Below are positions 8,255 through 16,504 of a stretch of DNA of 56,502 nucleotides, piece by piece. Each line of letters opens with the position of its first letter. The first letter of the stretch is position 1. The notes under the pieces are model-generated. The model searched no databases, was not told the origin of the DNA, and worked only from the letters and a program-made list of their open reading frames with translations. Where the stretch lies: NCBI GenBank assembly GCA_903847405.1, contig CAINDP010000035.1:1-56502 (forward strand). Direction: 5' to 3'. Both the position numbers and the translations under genes were made by a program. This DNA comes from an uncultured Myxococcales bacterium. Lineage in GTDB: Bacteria > Myxococcota_A > UBA9042 > DTJE01.

Positions 8255-9889
8255 ATGCTGCGGAGTTGCCCGACGAATGTAAATCTCCTGATTGCCTGGG
8301 CTATCCTAGCGGGCGGGGCGTGCGGTGGCTGCGGTGCCGGGACTTCTGCGACTGAAGCGGGGTTCGATGTCGACAGTCAAGAGCTTCCGGACGTGGACGC
8401 CGGTCCGCCCGACGCGGGCTTCGATGCCGGCACGGATCCCGGTGTCCAGTCACCGGATCCCGCCGCAGATGTTCCGATCGCGATTATCGAGATTCTCAAT
8501 GGCGACCTATTCGACGCCACTCCGGACGCCTTGCCTGACATCGCCCACGACACGGCGCAACACCTGTGCTCCATCGATCGGGCGACCAACCCATCCCTGG
8601 TCGTGGACTGTGGCACGCGCGGGCGAGACGCGTCGGCTCCCGCTTCGTCCTGGTTGCGGGTGCTGCCGAAGGGGTTCTGGCCCGCCGCGGACGGTTCCGG
8701 GCGCGTCCGGGTCGGGCTCTTCTGGTTCAACGGGTTTTCGGCGATGCCCACGGACGACACCAGGCTGCCGGACGCATCTCGAAGACTTTGCGTTTCGGCG
8801 GTACCAGACCTCCTGCCGACGGGCATCGTTTACTACGACCTGGACTTGGAGGGCCGGACATCCGAGTTCGTCGGGATGGCAGTGTTGCATCCGCTGGACG
8901 CGGACCGGTTGGACTCGGTCGTCTTGGGACACATGACAGGTGTCTTGAACCGTTCGCCGGACGTGTTCATGAAGGGCGACGAACCGCCGGACGCGGATAC
9001 GCTGTTCTTGGGCCGCTACGTGAAGGTCGGGAACCGCTTTCTGCGGTTCGAACTCGTGTCGTCGGACGTGCCGGTGGTCGATTCCGGCGATACCCCTCCG
9101 CTACCCGGCCTCTATGAGTTCCAGGTCGACATCTCGATTCCCACGCGGAAGGTTCTGGCGCTGAAGGTCTACGGGGTATCCGGCACCGAAGGGGCGGAAG
9201 CGTCGCCATCGTATCGCCTGGACTACCAGGGGAGCGTTCCCCTGTCAGTCGACATCGCGTTGATCCGGGCGGCCCAGCAGGCGATCAGCGGGTGCGGGTG
9301 CAGTCGGGACGGGGCGACCCCGATCGAGGTTCCGGCTCGCGCCACGTGCGTCAGCGTGGAACCAAGCGGGTTCTTCTCATGCCACACCACGGCTGGGTCG
9401 TCGGACAGGACCTGCTGCACAAACGGCCAGGGGTTCTACGGACTGCCGTGGGAAGGCCCAGGCCTGGTCCTGTACGCCGATTGCGGCGCTTTGAGCCAGT
9501 TTCGAGCGGTGACCGGGGAATCCACCGAGATGGCCGCGGACTACACGGACACGGCCGACCTCAGGGTTCGTGGCCTGCCGAGCTCGTTCCAGATCGGTTT
9601 CACGGACGACCCCAGTGCGGCGCTTCCACCGGAAGGGACCGTAATGCTGGCGACCCTGTGTGGCCACGGCGAGGAACCGCCATACGCGCAGTGCGCGTTC
9701 TACCTGTCCACGATGTTCGGAGGAGCGCACGCCACCTTGAGCGAGGTCCAGGTCGGGTCGGCGACGCCCCCGACCATCCGCGGATTGCTGAGCTTCGACG
9801 ATTCGAACCTGCCGGAGCATGTCGCCGTCGCGCCATGCTCCAGAACCTGGGAGTTCAACCTGCCTGTGTGGGACGGCTCACGGGAGTAG
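8255..9889 (+). CDS. Lipoprotein of unknown function downstream of the M4 protease
   Basis: ATG 8255 is preferred over an in-frame TTG at 8225 because AAGGG lies 7 bases upstream. The protein has 544 residues. A hydrophobic signal ends in AGGAC, followed by an Asp/Pro-rich linker of the kind repeated across this genome (VDAGPPDAGFDAGTDPG). The body is a beta-rich Cys-containing domain with no motif I can name. A CGCS pair and a run of cysteines near residues 365-400 suggest disulfides and thus an extracellular location. The position directly behind the M4 protease suggests co-expression. It could be a substrate-binding partner or an unrelated surface antigen; I cannot tell which. Confidence 0.7.
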   Translation: MLRSCPTNVNLLIAWAILAGGACGGCGAGTSATEAGFDVDSQELPDVDAGPPDAGFDAGTDPGVQSPDPAADVPIAIIEILNGDLFDATPDALPDIAHDTAQHLCSIDRATNPSLVVDCGTRGRDASAPASSWLRVLPKGFWPAADGSGRVRVGLFWFNGFSAMPTDDTRLPDASRRLCVSAVPDLLPTGIVYYDLDLEGRTSEFVGMAVLHPLDADRLDSVVLGHMTGVLNRSPDVFMKGDEPPDADTLFLGRYVKVGNRFLRFELVSSDVPVVDSGDTPPLPGLYEFQVDISIPTRKVLALKVYGVSGTEGAEASPSYRLDYQGSVPLSVDIALIRAAQQAISGCGCSRDGATPIEVPARATCVSVEPSGFFSCHTTAGSSDRTCCTNGQGFYGLPWEGPGLVLYADCGALSQFRAVTGESTEMAADYTDTADLRVRGLPSSFQIGFTDDPSAALPPEGTVMLATLCGHGEEPPYAQCAFYLSTMFGGAHATLSEVQVGSATPPTIRGLLSFDDSNLPEHVAVAPCSRTWEFNLPVWDGSRE

Positions 9890-9951
9890 CGACGAAACCT
9901 GCTGAACACCTGCGCTGCCTTCTTCCTGTACCGCGGAAAGCTTTCTGGTGG

Positions 9952-10968
9952 CTACTGCGTCTTCGACGGATTTCTCATCTCCAGTTCCCGGATCGCCTGG
10001 GCGGCCCAGTTCGGATCCCGCAGCATCGCGCGGCCGATCCCCACCAGGTCGGTGCGGCCCTCGCGGATGACGGCGTCCGCGAACGCAGGTTCGGTGATGC
10101 CGCCCGTCACCAGGACTGGCACCTTGACCACCTTCTTCAGCGCCTCTGCGTACTTCACGAAGTAGCCCTGGCCCGCATGCCACGCCGGTCGGGCGCCCTG
10201 CAGGGCCCCGGACACGTCCAGCAGGTCGGCGCCGGCCTCGATCAGTCGCGGGGCGGTGCGGCACGTCACGTCGATCGTCAGGCCGCCCGTCGTTTCATCG
10301 TCGGCGCCCAGGCGCAGGAAGATCGCGACGTCCGGACCGACCCGTCGCCTGACCTCGGCCAGAACCTCGCAGTGCAGGCGGCTGCGGTTTTCGTCCGACC
10401 CGCCGTAGCGGTCTCCCCGGCGGTTGGTCAGGGGCGACAGGAACTGGCACAGCAGGAAGCCGTGGGCGGCGTGGACCTCGACGGCCTGGAAGCCCGCCGC
10501 GACCGCACGGGCCGCCGCGTCCCCGAAGGCCCTCACGGTTTCGGCGATGTCGTCGCGCGACAGTTCGTCGGGCACCTCGCCCTTGCCATAGGGGTGGGCG
10601 ACGGCCGACGGCGCCACCGGACGAGTCCCCGCGATTGCAGGCGATCCCGTGGCGCCGGCATGGGCCAGTTGAAGGCACGCCACCGAGCCCTCGGCCCGGA
10701 TCGCGGCCGCGATCTTGCCCAGTCCCGGCACCATCCCGTCCTGATGCACCCCCAGTTGGCCTTCGTTGAACCGACCGATCGGCAGCACGTACGAATGCTC
10801 GACGATGATCAGCGCCGTCCCGGCCGCCGCCCGCAGGCGGTGGTACTCGACGTGGTCGTCGGTCGCGCCGCCGTCCGGTCCCGCCCGGCCCGAGGCCATC
10901 GGCGGCATCACGATCCGGTTTTCCAGGTGCAGGCCCGCGAACTCGATCGGATCCAGGAGGCCCGGCAT
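9952..10968 (-). CDS. NADH:flavin oxidoreductase / old yellow enzyme family
   Basis: A 338-residue FMN-dependent TIM-barrel ene-reductase. ATG 10968 follows an AGGTGA ribosome site and gives the canonical start [20 protein letters not shown] with PPMAS next. The family signature [28 protein letters not shown] is intact, including the substrate-binding His and the FMN contacts; the C-terminus has VTGGI and [10 protein letters not shown]. Family members reduce activated C=C bonds using NAD(P)H. The length matches the short form without the C-terminal Fe-S/NAD domain found in 2,4-dienoyl-CoA reductase. The natural substrate cannot be inferred. It lies downstream of the Gly-rich lipoprotein gene with a 61-base gap, so read-through is possible. 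Confidence 0.92.
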   Translation of the reverse strand: [338 protein letters not shown]

Positions 10969-11029
10969 CGATTCACCTCGGTGGGATGGAGCGTTGGTTG
11001 GGAAAGACGAGTGGCCGCGCGGGCCGGTG

Positions 11030-13417
11030 TCATGGCGCAGGAGGGTTGCAGACGCCGTAGATCGTCCCCGAGGAGCCTTCCGCGCCGCGGTTCGCGTTGC
11101 CCGCGCCGCCCGCGCCGCCGACACCCGGGAACCCCTTGACTTCGTAGGTGTTGCCGTCGCAAGTCGGGCTGATGTCCGTGCCCAGGATGTAGACCGGGTA
11201 CGAAGGGCCGCCGGCGCCGCCGCCGCCACCGCCGCCGTTGCCGCCGTCGCCGCCCGCACCGCCGCTCGCGCCGGCGCCTGCACTGTCGCTGACGCTCGCG
11301 CCGCCCGCACCGCCGGCGCCACCGGCGCCATACGTGCCCGCTTCGCCACCGTTGCCGCCGTTGCCGCCGTCATCGGAGTAGATCGTGTTGTCCTTGATCA
11401 GCGGGTTCGACTCGACGACGAAGATGCCGAACGATCCGCCGCCGCCGGTGCCGCCCTTGCCGCCGGTCCCTCCGCAGCCGCCACCGCCGCCGCCGCCGCC
11501 ACTGCCGCCGGCCGAATAGCAGTCGATGCCCAGGAACGTGCTGGAATCGCCGCCGCCGCCGCCGCCGCCGCCACCGCCCTTGCCGGGCTGGCCGTCGATC
11601 CCGTTCTTGCCCGGATCCCCCAGAAAGAGTTTGATGGCGTTGAAGGTGCCGCCGGAACTGCCGGCCACGCCGATCTGCCCGTCGGCGCCCTTGGCGCCCG
11701 GCCCGCCTGGACTTCCATCGCCCTCATTGGGGCCCGGCGCGCCGGCCGTGCCGCCCCCGTTGGGACCGGCGTTCCCGACATATCCCCCGTCGCCGATGTG
11801 GCCGCCCTTGCCACCCTCGCCACCGGCCTGCCCGCAGGGGCTGGTCCCGCCGGTGCCCCCGAGGACCTTCGTGTTGAAGTCGAAATGGGTGCAGGTCCAG
11901 CAGATCCCGCATCCATCATAAATCAGTGCGTCGGTGCCCTTCACGCCGTCCTTGGCGCTGGGGCCGGCGGTTCCCGGCGACCCCAGTTTGCCGTCGGCCC
12001 CCCGGTCCGGCTCGATGATGTTGTTCACGATCTTCAACGCGTCCGAGCACTGATACACGGTGATGCCATACGAACTGGCGCCTACCTGGGTGGCGGGGCC
12101 CGTCCGGACGTAGAACCCGTCGAAGGTCGTGTCGGACGTGATGTTCCGCGCGACGACCGTGCGCACGGCGTCGAGTTCCGGGCCCGTCCACCGGATCGTG
12201 GTGGTGTTGGTGGCGATGGACCGCGACCAGCCCAGTTTCGCGTTGTACCCGCCGAACAGGTTGATGCCGCCCTCCAACTTGACCTGTTCCGGGTAGACGC
12301 CCGTGGACACGTACAGGTCCTTCCGGTCCAGTTGCGTCTGCGCGAATTCGAGGGCCGCGTTGATGGTCTTGAACGGGTGGCCCATGTCGCCCTGGAAGTT
12401 GTCGGCATCGTCGCCGGCATCGACGTCGACGAACACGCCGCCCTTGCCGGCCTTGACGTCGGGGACGTTGCCGTCGATGCCGTCGCAATTGGCGTCGAAG
12501 CAGTTTTCGCCGGGGCACGACGCGGCGACACTGTCCGGGTTCGGCCGGTCGTCCTTGGACTGGTACGTGCACTTGTACTCGCAGCCCGTCGCGTCCTTGC
12601 CGTCGAGGTTCATGTAGCCTTCCAGGCATCCGTTCAGCGCGCAGGAACCGGTATCGCAGAACGACACCGCGTTGCTGAAGTTGCACGTCGTTTCGCAGTC
12701 GCCGCAGTGCAGGATCTGGTTGCCGTTCGTCGGGTCGGGCTTGCCGACCTGGTAGTCCGTGTCCGGCCCGCACAGGCAGTGGCCGCTGACCGGCATGCAC
12801 TGCTTCGTCGTGGTCGTCCCGTCCTTGTGCAGGACGTCCTTGCATTCGTAACCGGACGCGCAGCCCCCGGTCTCGTCGCAGGCGTCGATGCAATAGGACT
12901 TGGAACCCATCGTGGTGCACAGGCCGCCCAGGCCGCACGTGCCGTCGGTCAGGCACTCCTGACACGTCGAGTCGAAGATGGGCATGCAGATGAAGACAGG
13001 CTCCCCGACCGCCACGTTCTTGCATTCCCAGCCGCAGGGGCAGTTTTCGACGCAGGTCTGCGAGCAGGCGCTGGAACCGCCGGGCAGCGCGATGCACCAC
13101 TCGCCGGCGCAGTCGGCCTTGACCGTGCAGGCGCAGCCGGTGGGGTAGGGCTTTTCCAGGTCCGAACATTCGCTCTGGCAGACGCCGGTATCCGGCCCGA
13201 CGCCCTCGTCCTCGGCCGCGCCGTCGTCCCGTTCGACGCCGTCGTCCGCGGCCCCCGGGTCATCGGTTTCCGGAATGTCCTGGCAGGACGTGCCGATGCA
13301 GGTGTCGGTCCCGACGTCCTTCGGGTCGCCGGTGCTGCCGCCGCAGGCGACGAATCCGACTAGGGCCAACAGCGCCAGCGTCGTCCCGCCAGCAGCCAAA
13401 TCCGTGAAACGCTTCAT
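11030..13417 (-). CDS. Large lipoprotein: Cys-rich region, beta-helix and Gly-rich tail
   Basis: A 795-residue protein from ATG 13417 (AAGGA upstream). The signal ends in the lipobox VACGG. An acidic linker (about 25-70) leads to roughly 220 residues with closely spaced cysteines, resembling small disulfide-bonded EGF-like modules. A right-handed beta-helix type region follows around residues 290-440 (VDVDAGDDADNFQG, ALEFAQTQLDRKDLYVSTGVYPEQV, the DUF1565 style of pectin-lyase-like folds). The last 330 residues are extremely Gly/Ala-rich (runs of up to eleven Gly, GGAGGAGGA patterns) with short beta-helix strands between. It is not a strict Gly-X-Y collagen. It is probably a surface adhesin or matrix protein. 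The GCC/GGC repetition makes length variation by slippage plausible. Confidence 0.82.
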   Translation of the reverse strand: MKRFTDLAAGGTTLALLALVGFVACGGSTGDPKDVGTDTCIGTSCQDIPETDDPGAADDGVERDDGAAEDEGVGPDTGVCQSECSDLEKPYPTGCACTVKADCAGEWCIALPGGSSACSQTCVENCPCGWECKNVAVGEPVFICMPIFDSTCQECLTDGTCGLGGLCTTMGSKSYCIDACDETGGCASGYECKDVLHKDGTTTTKQCMPVSGHCLCGPDTDYQVGKPDPTNGNQILHCGDCETTCNFSNAVSFCDTGSCALNGCLEGYMNLDGKDATGCEYKCTYQSKDDRPNPDSVAASCPGENCFDANCDGIDGNVPDVKAGKGGVFVDVDAGDDADNFQGDMGHPFKTINAALEFAQTQLDRKDLYVSTGVYPEQVKLEGGINLFGGYNAKLGWSRSIATNTTTIRWTGPELDAVRTVVARNITSDTTFDGFYVRTGPATQVGASSYGITVYQCSDALKIVNNIIEPDRGADGKLGSPGTAGPSAKDGVKGTDALIYDGCGICWTCTHFDFNTKVLGGTGGTSPCGQAGGEGGKGGHIGDGGYVGNAGPNGGGTAGAPGPNEGDGSPGGPGAKGADGQIGVAGSSGGTFNAIKLFLGDPGKNGIDGQPGKGGGGGGGGGGDSSTFLGIDCYSAGGSGGGGGGGGCGGTGGKGGTGGGGSFGIFVVESNPLIKDNTIYSDDGGNGGNGGEAGTYGAGGAGGAGGASVSDSAGAGASGGAGGDGGNGGGGGGGAGGPSYPVYILGTDISPTCDGNTYEVKGFPGVGGAGGAGNANRGAEGSSGTIYGVCNPPAP

Positions 13418-13446
13418 GGGTCTTTTCCTTGTCCGAACCGCGCGAT

Positions 13447-13475
13447 AGTCTAACGGATGGCCCTTGTCCGCACAA
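13447..13475 (-). promoter_or_regulatory. Sigma70-type promoter for the Gly-rich lipoprotein
   Basis: On the minus strand there is TTGTGC (13475-13470), a 17-base spacer, then TAGACT (13452-13447). The expected transcript start is around 13440, leaving a leader of about 22 bases with an AAGGA ribosome site before ATG 13417. Confidence 0.55.
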
Positions 13476-13528
13476 GCGACCCCGGGATGTGGTACAAGAC
13501 GCGCGCGGAGGCTTCCCCAGAGGCGGAC

Positions 13529-14275
13529 ATGGCGGACGATCGTGAAGGACCTGCCCTGGAACCCGACAACGTCCCCCGGGGCCCGGAAAACTACGCGGAA
13601 CGATTCATCAAGGACTTCCGCGAGTTCAACGGTGTCGACGTCGACGAGGCGATCATCGGCGGCCACATCCGGGCCACCCTGGCCCTGCCGTCCCGGATCG
13701 AACACCACCCGCGCCTGGTCATCCCCGGCGAACCCGCCACGATCGCCGCTGCCCGCGCCGGTCTTTCCACCGGGCCGCTGATTCTGGAGGTCGGCTCGGG
13801 CCTGGGCCGCTTCCTGAACGGCCTGGCGTTGCTGCGCCCCGACGCGCGCCTGCTGGGCTGCGAAACGCGCCTGGGGTTCTGCATCAAGGCCCTGCGCAAG
13901 GCCGACCGCCACGGCGCCACGAACCTGTGGATGACCTGGGGCGACGCCCGCCTGACGATCCCGGCCATCGTCCCGCCCGGCACGGCGGCCGAAGCCTACC
14001 TGCTGTACCCGGACCCCTGGTGGAAGCGGAAGCACGCCCGTCGCCGCCACGGTGCCCTGATGGCGACCGTCCTGGCCGACGCCCTGGCCCCCGGCGGCCG
14101 CCTGGTGCTGAAGAGCGATGTCGAGCCGTACCTGCAGACGATGGTCGAAGCCTTCACCGAAACGGGCCGCTATGACGCAGGCCCCGCGCCCCTGGAACTG
14201 CCCCTCACGGACCGCGAACTCCGACTTGTTCGAGCCGGAACAAAGACCTTTACATCCGCCTTGTTTCGCCGGTAG
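13529..14275 (+). CDS. trmB: tRNA (guanine-N7)-methyltransferase
   Basis: TrmB makes m7G46 in tRNA variable loops using SAM. The Rossmann motif is ILEVGSGLGRFLNGLA, followed by LLGCETRLGFCIKAL and NLWMTWGDA. The diagnostic YPDPWWKRKHARRR is intact. ATG 13529 is preferred because CAGAGG lies just upstream and the divergent promoter of the neighbouring lipoprotein overlaps the region of the earlier in-frame ATG at 13457, which would add 24 residues. The C-terminal end LTDRELRLVRAGTKTFTSAL replaces the usual TxxExxxxxxG-x-Y helix in a related form. It is a stand-alone housekeeping gene, divergent from the Gly-rich lipoprotein. Confidence 0.93.
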   Translation: MADDREGPALEPDNVPRGPENYAERFIKDFREFNGVDVDEAIIGGHIRATLALPSRIEHHPRLVIPGEPATIAAARAGLSTGPLILEVGSGLGRFLNGLALLRPDARLLGCETRLGFCIKALRKADRHGATNLWMTWGDARLTIPAIVPPGTAAEAYLLYPDPWWKRKHARRRHGALMATVLADALAPGGRLVLKSDVEPYLQTMVEAFTETGRYDAGPAPLELPLTDRELRLVRAGTKTFTSALFRR

Positions 14276-14378
14276 CATTCGGCAGCCCCGATGCCCCGGC
14301 AGTCCGGATTCGCCCCCGTGACGGCTGGTTTCTGACGCAGCGCGTCCAACCCACGCGCCCCCCGGGAGGAGGTACCCC

Positions 14379-16421
14379 ATGGCGAACATCATCTACCCGA
14401 TCGCGATGTCCCTGATGCTGGTCGTGGCCCTGTACTTCTTCGTCACGATCATGCGCACCAAGATCCAGGTGCTGCTGAAGGCGAAGCCCGACGTGCGCTG
14501 GGACCGCATCCCGGAACGCATCCAGGCCATGTTCAAGGTCGCCATGTTCCAGTTCAAGATGTTCAAGGAGCCCGCCCCGGGGCTGATGCACGCGCTGATC
14601 TTCTGGGGCTTCCTGATGCTGCTGATCCGGTCCATTTCGATCATGGGCCGCGGCTTCGCGGGCCCCGATTCCAACTGGACGCTGCTGTGGTTCTGTCCCT
14701 GGTGCGAAAGCATCTACACGTACTGCAAGGACTGGACGGAACTGGTCGTCCTGGCCATGGTCTGCTACGCGTGGTTCCGCCGCGCCGTGACCAAGCCCAA
14801 GCGCCTGACGATCACGTTCAGCGGCTACCTCGTCCTGTCGCTGATCGGCGGCCTGATGGTCACGGACTTCCTGTATGACGGCGCGCGGTTCGCGCAGTTG
14901 GCATACGTCGGCAAGGACGGCTTCACGCTGCCCCAGGCGCTGGTGGACGCCCTGACCCACGAAAAGGGCTACGCGCCGGTCAGCGCCTTCGTCGGCACCT
15001 GGTTCGCGTCCCTGCCCCCGTCCGCCCTGACCATCATCGAAGTGTCGACCTTCTGGCTGCACCTGGCCATCCTGCTGTTCTTCCTGAACGAGCTGCCGCG
15101 CTCCAAGCACTTCCACGTGATCACGTCGATCCCGAACACCTTCTTTGCGAAGCTGGGCGCCCCCGGGGCCCTGGACCCCATCAAGGACATCGAAAACCAG
15201 GAATCCTTCGGCGTGGCCGAGCCCCGCGACCTGACCTGGAAGCAGATCTTCGATGGCTACTCCTGCACGGAATGCGGACGCTGCACGGTCACGTGCCCGA
15301 CCGTCACCACCGGCAAGACGCTGTCCCCGAAGCAGTTGATCATCGACACCCGCGACTACATCAAGGCCCACGAAGCGGAAATCCTGGCCGGCAAGAACAC
15401 GGTCGAGTCGGGCAGCACGCTGATCGACGCCGTGAAGAAGGAAGCGATCTGGGCGTGCACGACGTGCCGTTCCTGCGAGGAAAACTGCCCCGTCGCCATC
15501 ACCCACACCGACAAGATCGTGGACTACCGCCGCTACCTGACGCTGATGGAGGGCGACACGGCGCCCGAGGTCACCACGACGCTGAAGAACCTGGAAAACA
15601 AGTCCAACCCCTGGGGCATGCCCATGGGCGAGCGCGGCATGTGGATGGTCGAGGAACTGGGCGTCAAGCTGATGAGCGACGCCGGCGAAGTCGACTACCT
15701 GTACTACCTGGGCTGCTCGGGCGCGTTCGACGACCGCAACAAGCGCGTCGCGACGGCGCTGGTCAAGCTGATGCAGAAGGCCGGTGTGTCCTTCGCGATC
15801 CTGGGGCCGGAGGAAGCGTGCTGCGGTGATTCGGCCCGGCGCCTGGGCAACGAGTACCTGTTCCAGATGCAGGCCGCCCAGAACATCGAGGTCTTCAAGC
15901 AGTACAAGTTCAAGAAGATCCTGACGACCTGCCCGCACGGCTACAACACCATCAAGAACGAGTACGGCCAGTTCGGCGGGAACTACGACGTGGTTCACCA
16001 CACGGAACTGCTGGCCGACCTGATCCGCGACGGCAAGTTGACGCTGCCGGCCCACGGCGACCCCATGCGCGTCGTGTTCCACGATTCGTGCTACCTGGGC
16101 CGCTACAACGAAATCTATGACGCGCCGCGCGACGTGCTGAAGGCGCTGCCGGGCGTGACGCTGGGCGAGATCGAAAAGAGCCGCCAGAACGGCATGTGCT
16201 GCGGCGCCGGCGGCGGCATGATGTGGAAGGAAGAGCACGAGGGCGAGCGCATCAACCGCGTCCGCGTCAAGCAGTTGCAGGAAGCGAACCCCGAGATGAT
16301 CGCCAGCGCCTGCCCGTTCTGCCTGCAGATGAACAAGGACGGCATCGCGGAACTGGACCTGACCGAGTCCTTGAAGACCAAGGACATCGCGGAACTGCTG
16401 GCCGAGAGCATCGGCGTGTAG
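14379..16421 (+). CDS. Membrane-bound Fe-S oxidoreductase, EMO/HdrD-like (ETF:quinone oxidoreductase type)
   Basis: A 680-residue fusion starting at ATG 14379 behind GGAGGAGG. The N-terminal 260 residues hold several transmembrane helices of the NarI/HdrE b-type cytochrome kind. A ferredoxin-like domain follows with two 4Fe-4S motifs (CTECGRCTVTCP and CTTCRSCEENCP). Two CCG domains form the C-terminal half (GCSGAFD...EEACCGD and DSCYLGRYN...NGMCCGAGGGMMW), which in HdrB/HdrD bind a non-cubane 4Fe-4S cluster. NarI-HdrD fusions of this layout pass electrons between electron-transfer flavoprotein and the menaquinone pool during acyl-CoA oxidation. No etfA, etfB or acyl-CoA dehydrogenase lies beside it here, so the partner is inferred from the family. 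Confidence 0.88.
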   Translation: MANIIYPIAMSLMLVVALYFFVTIMRTKIQVLLKAKPDVRWDRIPERIQAMFKVAMFQFKMFKEPAPGLMHALIFWGFLMLLIRSISIMGRGFAGPDSNWTLLWFCPWCESIYTYCKDWTELVVLAMVCYAWFRRAVTKPKRLTITFSGYLVLSLIGGLMVTDFLYDGARFAQLAYVGKDGFTLPQALVDALTHEKGYAPVSAFVGTWFASLPPSALTIIEVSTFWLHLAILLFFLNELPRSKHFHVITSIPNTFFAKLGAPGALDPIKDIENQESFGVAEPRDLTWKQIFDGYSCTECGRCTVTCPTVTTGKTLSPKQLIIDTRDYIKAHEAEILAGKNTVESGSTLIDAVKKEAIWACTTCRSCEENCPVAITHTDKIVDYRRYLTLMEGDTAPEVTTTLKNLENKSNPWGMPMGERGMWMVEELGVKLMSDAGEVDYLYYLGCSGAFDDRNKRVATALVKLMQKAGVSFAILGPEEACCGDSARRLGNEYLFQMQAAQNIEVFKQYKFKKILTTCPHGYNTIKNEYGQFGGNYDVVHHTELLADLIRDGKLTLPAHGDPMRVVFHDSCYLGRYNEIYDAPRDVLKALPGVTLGEIEKSRQNGMCCGAGGGMMWKEEHEGERINRVRVKQLQEANPEMIASACPFCLQMNKDGIAELDLTESLKTKDIAELLAESIGV

Positions 16422-16504
16422 CCCCGCTTTCCCCTCCCGAAGCCCCGCCCTGACGTGCTACCCTCGCCACGCTGCCCAAGTCGAAGTCCATCGGGGGGGG
16501 AGTC

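Noticed and set aside
11054-11900. Collagen-like triple helix in the Gly-rich tail
   Set aside because: Glycine does not recur strictly every third residue and proline is scarce; the pattern is GG/GA-rich.
10766-13363. Plus-strand 865-codon open frame opposite the Gly-rich lipoprotein
   Set aside because: Low-complexity Ala/Val antisense reading of GGC/GCC repeats. The minus-strand gene has promoter, ribosome site, signal peptide and recognisable domains.
14250-16238. Minus-strand 662-codon open frame opposite the Fe-S oxidoreductase
   Set aside because: His/Gln/Arg-rich antisense composition, opposite a gene with all expected Fe-S motifs.
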